Under the pieces are notes generated by a model, which saw nothing but the letters and a program-made list of their open reading frames with translations, ran no database searches and was not told where the DNA came from. Position numbers and translations under genes: made by a program. Below, one piece after another: positions 45,533 to 49,888 of a stretch of 49,888 bases of DNA (the stretch's first letter is position 1; each line of letters opens with the position of its first letter). This DNA is from Motilimonas eburnea (GTDB taxonomy: Bacteria > Pseudomonadota > Gammaproteobacteria > Enterobacterales > CBDFNC01): NCBI RefSeq assembly GCF_021295345.1, contig NZ_JAIMJB010000027.1, positions 1 to 49,888 on the forward strand. Direction: 5' to 3'.

Positions 45533-46699
45533 TCAATCGGACCCAAACAAATCGCGGGTATAAACCTTATCGGCAACATCAGCGAGGTCTTCCACCATGC
45601 GATTAGAAACAATCACATCACAATCGGCTTTGAATTGGGCTAAGTTGCGATACACCTTGGAATGGAAAAATTCTTCTTCTTTTAGCACAGGCTCATAAAC
45701 AACGACCTCGATACCCTTGGCCTTGATACGTTTCATAATGCCTTGAATACTCGATGCGCGAAAGTTATCCGACCCCGCCTTCATGATCAAACGATAAACC
45801 CCAACGCGCTGCGGCTGACGCTTGATAATCGAGTCGGCAATAAAGTCTTTACGCGTCGTATTCGAATCCACAATCGCACCAATAATGCTATTCGGCACAT
45901 CGGCGTAATTCGCGCGCAGCTGCTTAGTATCTTTTGGTAAACAGTAACCACCATAGCCAAAGGAAGGATTGTTATAATGCGAGCCAATTCGAGGATCTAA
46001 TCCCACCCCTTGAATGATTTGACGTGTATCTAAACCGTGAGTTTCTGCATAAGTATCTAACTCATTAAAATACGCCACGCGCATCGCTAAATAGGTATTT
46101 GAAAATAGCTTAACCGCTTCCGCTTCGGTGGAATCGGTAAACAGCACATCAATATGCTCTTTTTTCGCGCCTTCAACCAACAAATCAGCAAATACCTTAG
46201 CACGCTCACTGCGCTCACCGACAATGATCCGCGAAGGATATAAGTTGTCATATAAAGCCTTACCTTCACGCAAAAACTCGGGGGAAAAGATCAGATTGTC
46301 ACAACCTAGCTCCTGTGTAATACGAGTGGTATAACCCACCGGCACCGTTGATTTGATCACCATCACGGCATCGGGATTAATCGCCATCACATCTTTAATC
46401 ACGGCCTCTACCGAGGCTGTATTAAAGTAATTCGTCTCAGTGTCATAATCCGTTGGCGTGGCAATCACCACAAACTGCGCATCCGTATAAGCCGCTTGCT
46501 TATCCAAGGTGGCAGTAAAATTAAGCGCTTTATTAGCTAAAAAATCAGAAACTTCAGCGTCAACAATCGGCGACTGGCGATCGTTCAACATAACTACTTT
46601 CTCTTCGATGATATCGACCGCCACCACCTCATGGTGCTGCGCAAGAAGCATGGCATTAGACAAACCAACATAGCCTGTGCCCGCAATAGCAATTTTCAT
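45533..46699 (-). CDS. ugd: UDP-glucose 6-dehydrogenase
   Basis: Oxidises UDP-glucose to UDP-glucuronate, a precursor for capsule, exopolysaccharide or LPS sugars. The 388-aa protein has the N-terminal Rossmann motif [35 protein letters not shown], and the catalytic Cys253 in [15 protein letters not shown]. Its length matches the family. It lies upstream, by genome position, of two wecA-like genes on the same strand; the next gene is separated by about 200 bp, so it may have its own promoter. Confidence 0.96.
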   Translation of the reverse strand: MKIAIAGTGYVGLSNAMLLAQHHEVVAVDIIEEKVVMLNDRQSPIVDAEVSDFLANKALNFTATLDKQAAYTDAQFVVIATPTDYDTETNYFNTASVEAVIKDVMAINPDAVMVIKSTVPVGYTTRITQELGCDNLIFSPEFLREGKALYDNLYPSRIIVGERSERAKVFADLLVEGAKKEHIDVLFTDSTEAEAVKLFSNTYLAMRVAYFNELDTYAETHGLDTRQIIQGVGLDPRIGSHYNNPSFGYGGYCLPKDTKQLRANYADVPNSIIGAIVDSNTTRKDFIADSIIKRQPQRVGVYRLIMKAGSDNFRASSIQGIMKRIKAKGIEVVVYEPVLKEEEFFHSKVYRNLAQFKADCDVIVSNRMVEDLADVADKVYTRDLFGSD

Positions 46700-46896
46700 A
46701 GTGTTTCTCGATTAGCAAAAATAACAACAGAATATCATAAAACCGGTCAGCCACATCGACAAGCTTTGATTTTATTTCTACGGTTGGCTTGATGATGAGA
46801 GGGCTCGTAGATCAGAAAGGCGCATGCGCGAAGCATCGCAAGCTCTGTAATCACATAGCCAATTCTAGTAGGCAGCAGGGGGTTAAACAAAGAAGT

Positions 46897-47979
46897 TCAA
46901 ACGCTTGCCTGTTTAGCTTTACGACGCTGAACGACCTTGTATCGACGCACTTGCCGTACTATCTTCCAAATATTCGCCAACACCAAATTGTAAACAGCAA
47001 AGATAATCATAAAAGACGTAAACATAAGCCACTCTGGGGTATCAAACATCTCACCTAAGATCCCCGCTCCCGCCATAATGATTGCAGCCAAACTAATGAA
47101 GATAAGGGTGTGTAAACGACTGTAACCAGCACGTTGAAAAATATGATGCAAATGGTCTCGATCTGGCTTAAACGGCGACAGCCCCTTCTTCATTCTGCGA
47201 TACATGATCGCAGCCATGTCCATAAGGGGGATCGCGATAATATATAGCGCGGTCACAGGTGAAAAAATATCGCGGCTCGATTCAGCGCCTAGCACTAGTA
47301 ACCACACAATAGTTAAGCCAATTAACATGCTGCCCGCATCACCCATAAATACTTTAGTAAAAGCGGAAAACGGCAAACTAAGGTTAAACAATAAATAACC
47401 AGAAATAGCGGCAACGAACAACAAGGGCAACATAAACCAAGGGCTGCCCGCCATATAAAACAACAAGGCTAACGACGCAAAAGCAACAATGCTCAACACC
47501 CCAGCTAGGCCATCAATCCCATCCACCATATTGAACGCATTAATACAGCCAATAACAGCAATGATAGTTACAAAAGCACCCACGATACCCAACTTAAATT
47601 CAAAGAAATACAGGATGCCACCAAAGGAAGTAAGATAAGCCTCAGCACCGAAAACCAAGATAGAAGCAATCAATACTTGTGCCACCAACCTGACTCGAAC
47701 TGATAGGTCGTATCTATCATCTAACACACCTAAAAACAGAACCAAGGCGGTAGAAATTAGATAGAGGTTGAACACCTGCCCTAAATTGATAACAAAGCTA
47801 GAAACAAGCAGCACTCCGAGATAGATGGAAACGCCGCCGATAAGTGGTACTGAGCCAACATGATGTTTACGGTTGTTAGGTAAATCGACTAGGCCCACTT
47901 TATGGGCAAGGGGATGAAGGGTTTTAATACTAAAGCAAGTCAGTGCAAACACGGTTAAGCAGGCAAGCAATAAATACAT
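46897..47979 (-). CDS. wecA: WecA-like undecaprenyl-phosphate sugar-1-phosphate transferase (copy A)
   Basis: A 360-aa polytopic membrane protein of the MraY/WecA family. Signature elements: DLPNNRKHHVGSVPLIGG near residue 33, LGVLDDRYDL (DD motif), NAFNMVDGIDGLAG, KVFMGDAGSMLIG and DRDHLHHIFQRAG. It transfers a HexNAc-1-phosphate (GlcNAc-1-P in WecA) to undecaprenyl phosphate, starting O-antigen or related glycan synthesis. It is clearly paralogous to the gene at 48152-49222. A basic C-terminal tail ends in KAKQASV. Confidence 0.93.
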   Translation of the reverse strand: MYLLLACLTVFALTCFSIKTLHPLAHKVGLVDLPNNRKHHVGSVPLIGGVSIYLGVLLVSSFVINLGQVFNLYLISTALVLFLGVLDDRYDLSVRVRLVAQVLIASILVFGAEAYLTSFGGILYFFEFKLGIVGAFVTIIAVIGCINAFNMVDGIDGLAGVLSIVAFASLALLFYMAGSPWFMLPLLFVAAISGYLLFNLSLPFSAFTKVFMGDAGSMLIGLTIVWLLVLGAESSRDIFSPVTALYIIAIPLMDMAAIMYRRMKKGLSPFKPDRDHLHHIFQRAGYSRLHTLIFISLAAIIMAGAGILGEMFDTPEWLMFTSFMIIFAVYNLVLANIWKIVRQVRRYKVVQRRKAKQASV

Positions 47980-48151
47980 GGGGTTTCACCATCAATTTTT
48001 AATCAAGGTAAATATAGCAAAACTAAACAAAAATGAGAGCAGATTGAAAAGAAAATGTGATGAGAACAATACAAGTTGGGAGAAAAACTATAGCGGGATG
48101 AAGAAGCCATTAGCACAGCAAATAGCAAGGCTAACTAATGGCTTATAGCAC

Positions 48152-49222
48152 TTATACTGGACGAGTAAATTTGAAGTGTTTATGGAGAAACGCCGTTATC
48201 CGCCAAATATGGCTAATCACAGCAAAGTACACCCCAAAAGTGGCTAAAAAGGCAACAAACATCAAGGATTCATTTACTTGATTATAATCAGACCAAACAC
48301 CTATGCCTGCCATCACACTGGCTAGACCGCATATCACCAACAAAGACATTTCTCGAGATAAGCCTAAACGCTGACAAATATGGTGCAGATGCTCACGATC
48401 AGGTTTAAAAGGGGAATGTCCCTTGCGGATTCGGCGGATCATAATGCATACCATGTCCATCAAAGGCAGCGCAATCAACCAAAGGGCGGTAACAGGGCGA
48501 ATCGCCGATTTTACATCACCTTGGCTGGCCTCAATCAGCAACCAAATCACAGTAAAGCCAATAAACATGCTTCCTGCATCCCCCATAAACACCTTAAATC
48601 GCTTGCCAAGGGGAAATCCCATGTTCAGCAAAATATAGGGAATTAAAGCAGCAACCAATAAAGCACAATATACAGCTAAATCAGCATTACCATAACAATA
48701 AAACATAAAGCCAAGGGCACCGAAGGTGACCGATGCCAAGCCGCCCAATAAGCCATCAATACCATCGACCATATTAAAGGCATTAATGGCACCAATGACC
48801 CCAAATATAGTCACTAAATAACTCAGAAATAGCGGTAGCTGGATCACCTCACTGCCCATCAAGTAGCCTAAATTATCTAAGCTACGCTGGCCAATCATTA
48901 TCATTGCCAACGAAATCCCTGCCTGCACCACTAAACGGATCTTAAAGCTAATATCGTAATAGTCATCAAGCGCACCGAGCACGATCAAAACCGTCGCGCA
49001 ACTTAAATACAAAACAATATAAGGACTCAGGGGAGAAAACAGTAACAAGGTGAGTAACAAAGCCACGTAAATCGAGATCCCGCCAATTAATGGGATCTGC
49101 CCTGTATGATGTTTACGCTCATTGGGTTTATCAACCAAGCCAACCCGTTTCGCGACCTTTCTAAAGATAAATAAACTGATGAATGAAGCAAAAAAAACAA
49201 AAGATAAGCTCAATAACAACAT
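48152..49222 (-). CDS. wecA: WecA-like undecaprenyl-phosphate sugar-1-phosphate transferase (copy B)
   Basis: A 356-aa paralogue of copy A with the same signature elements (DKPNERKHHTGQIPLIGG, LDDYYDI, NAFNMVDGIDGL, KVFMGDAGSMFIG, DREHLHHICQRLG). Both copies look intact, so they may initiate different glycans, use different sugars, or one may be redundant. They are 172 bp apart in the same orientation. The divergence is too great for a recent duplication. Which of the two is the true WecA cannot be settled from sequence alone. Confidence 0.92.
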   Translation of the reverse strand: MLLLSLSFVFFASFISLFIFRKVAKRVGLVDKPNERKHHTGQIPLIGGISIYVALLLTLLLFSPLSPYIVLYLSCATVLIVLGALDDYYDISFKIRLVVQAGISLAMIMIGQRSLDNLGYLMGSEVIQLPLFLSYLVTIFGVIGAINAFNMVDGIDGLLGGLASVTFGALGFMFYCYGNADLAVYCALLVAALIPYILLNMGFPLGKRFKVFMGDAGSMFIGFTVIWLLIEASQGDVKSAIRPVTALWLIALPLMDMVCIMIRRIRKGHSPFKPDREHLHHICQRLGLSREMSLLVICGLASVMAGIGVWSDYNQVNESLMFVAFLATFGVYFAVISHIWRITAFLHKHFKFTRPV

Positions 49223-49441
49223 GGCATCTCTACATCTGAATTAGGAGGCGAGGGTATTATCCACAAAAACGCTGGAAAAGATATGATCTTGAGTAATCTA
49301 TGTGATGAGACAAACAGCCACCTGATACCAAAGCACCGTCCAACATACGTCACCCAATAACCTAATCCCAGCAGCTATTTTCTATGGAATACCCGCCAAC
49401 TTACTTGTATGATCCCTAGCACTAAAACTGGACACCTCACT
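49223..49441. other. Intergenic region before the insertion sequence
   Basis: About 220 bp upstream of copy B of wecA and ahead of the IS end. It contains TTATCCACA at 49257-49265, a perfect DnaA-box match, and probably the promoter of the wecA-like gene. Nothing else is recognised. Confidence 0.4.
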
Positions 49442-49486
49442 CTAGCGAATCCCCACAAAATATCTTTCGCTATCAAATATATAGAA

Positions 49487-49550
49487 ACGCATCTCGTTGT
49501 GTGATCTAATTAATTTCGCCAAAAACAAACCAGATTACAACGAGATGCGT
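49487..49550 (+). promoter_or_regulatory. Fold-back hairpin covering the transposase start codon
   Basis: A perfect 14-bp inverted repeat (ACGCATCTCGTTGT at 49487-49500 and its complement at 49537-49550) with a 36-bp spacer; the start ATG lies inside the right arm. IS10 has the same arrangement, where read-through transcripts from outside fold and hide the ribosome-binding site while the element's own shorter transcript does not. The parallel is inferred from position and pattern. Confidence 0.7.
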
Positions 49551-49888
49551 GAACTTAATATCATACACCAACAGCTACAAAATCAATGCCCTTTCATTCA
49601 CAAAAAGCGACTTAATTCCCTCATTGATTCCACCCATGCATTGCTTCAAGGTGACCGTCTCACCCTTACTCAACTTGGTCGCTTCATGGCCGGTAATACA
49701 TCCGCAAAGCATGCCAATAAGCGTTTTGATAGGTTGCTTGGTAATGCACTGTTGCACCGCGAGCGCATCGATATTTATCGCTGGCATGCGCAGCTAACTT
49801 GCAGTCTCAACCCCTTTCCATTTGTCCTTATCGACTGGGCTGACGTGCGTGAACAGCTGCGAATGATGACATTGCGCGCATCCATTGC
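49545..49888 (+). CDS. IS4-family transposase (partial, runs off the right edge)
   Basis: The first 114 residues of a DDE transposase (MRELNIIHQQLQNQC...). The segment FVLIDWADVREQLRMMTLRAS matches the region of the first catalytic aspartate in IS10/IS4 transposases (D97 here). The N-terminal part (KRLNSLIDSTHALL...LTQLGRFMAGNTSAKH...KRFDRLL) is the DNA-binding region. No frameshift is visible in what is present. The start codon is within a hairpin arm. Confidence 0.88.
   Translation, partial: MRELNIIHQQLQNQCPFIHKKRLNSLIDSTHALLQGDRLTLTQLGRFMAGNTSAKHANKRFDRLLGNALLHRERIDIYRWHAQLTCSLNPFPFVLIDWADVREQLRMMTLRASI

Larger units (their letters stand above)
49442..49888 (+). mobile_element. IS10-like IS4-family insertion sequence, left end (partial)
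   Basis: The apparent end CTAGCGAATCCCC resembles the outer end of IS10 (CTGATGAATCCCC). A leader with an inverted repeat and then a transposase gene follow. The element continues beyond the right edge, so the other end and the target duplication cannot be seen. The 9 bp before the end (49433-49441, CACCTCACT) are the expected target-duplication copy if it behaves like IS10. Confidence 0.75.

Overview
The window reads as chromosomal DNA of a Shewanella-like gammaproteobacterium. This rests on gene content: a thiC-thiDE(fused)-thiF-thiS-thiG-thiH operon, a men cluster ordered menF-D-H-B-C-E with divergent menA, dense HDOD/GGDEF/EAL/histidine-kinase signalling, and CsrB-type RNAs. No rRNA body is present to settle the genus.

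Left end (1-10.1 kb): the leader of an rRNA operon runs off the left edge on the minus strand (P1, P2 and boxA visible; 16S lies outside). Behind a strong terminator, the thiamine operon runs leftward from a textbook TPP riboswitch at about 6980-7076. A DUF1289 gene and a PAS/GAF histidine kinase converge with a 3' overlap, followed by menA.

10.2-17.5 kb: menaquinone genes menF, menD, menH, menB, menC and menE, all on the plus strand. With menA they cover chorismate to demethylmenaquinone, apart from the DHNA-CoA thioesterase and the final methylation.

17.5-24.3 kb: a small unknown protein, a secreted LruC/GEVED-domain protein with a partner lipoprotein, and then two near-identical tandem CsrB-type regulatory RNAs (copies offset by exactly 737 bp). 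Each is preceded by the same palindrome. A metallophosphoesterase gene follows whose 3' end is part of an approximately 80-bp tandem array.

24.6-33.5 kb: a signalling block with two HDOD proteins, two GGDEF/EAL proteins (one with a degenerate GGAEF site) and a second GAF histidine kinase whose 3' end is also tandemly repeated downstream.

33.6-39.4 kb: an RND efflux operon (outer-membrane factor, membrane-fusion protein, pump). Then tRNA-Arg(CCG) and tRNA-His(GTG), a repeat-rich lipoprotein, and a YjbH-like exopolysaccharide-associated outer-membrane protein.

43.5-49.9 kb: a 112-bp-period array of paired REP-like palindromes, interrupted by a HEPN/MNT toxin-antitoxin pair and ending next to ugd. 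After that come two tandem wecA-like glycan-phosphate transferases and the start of an IS10-like IS4-family element that runs off the right edge. The most unusual material is non-coding: the twin CsrB RNAs with their shared upstream box, three gene-end tandem arrays, and the TA module inside the REP satellite.
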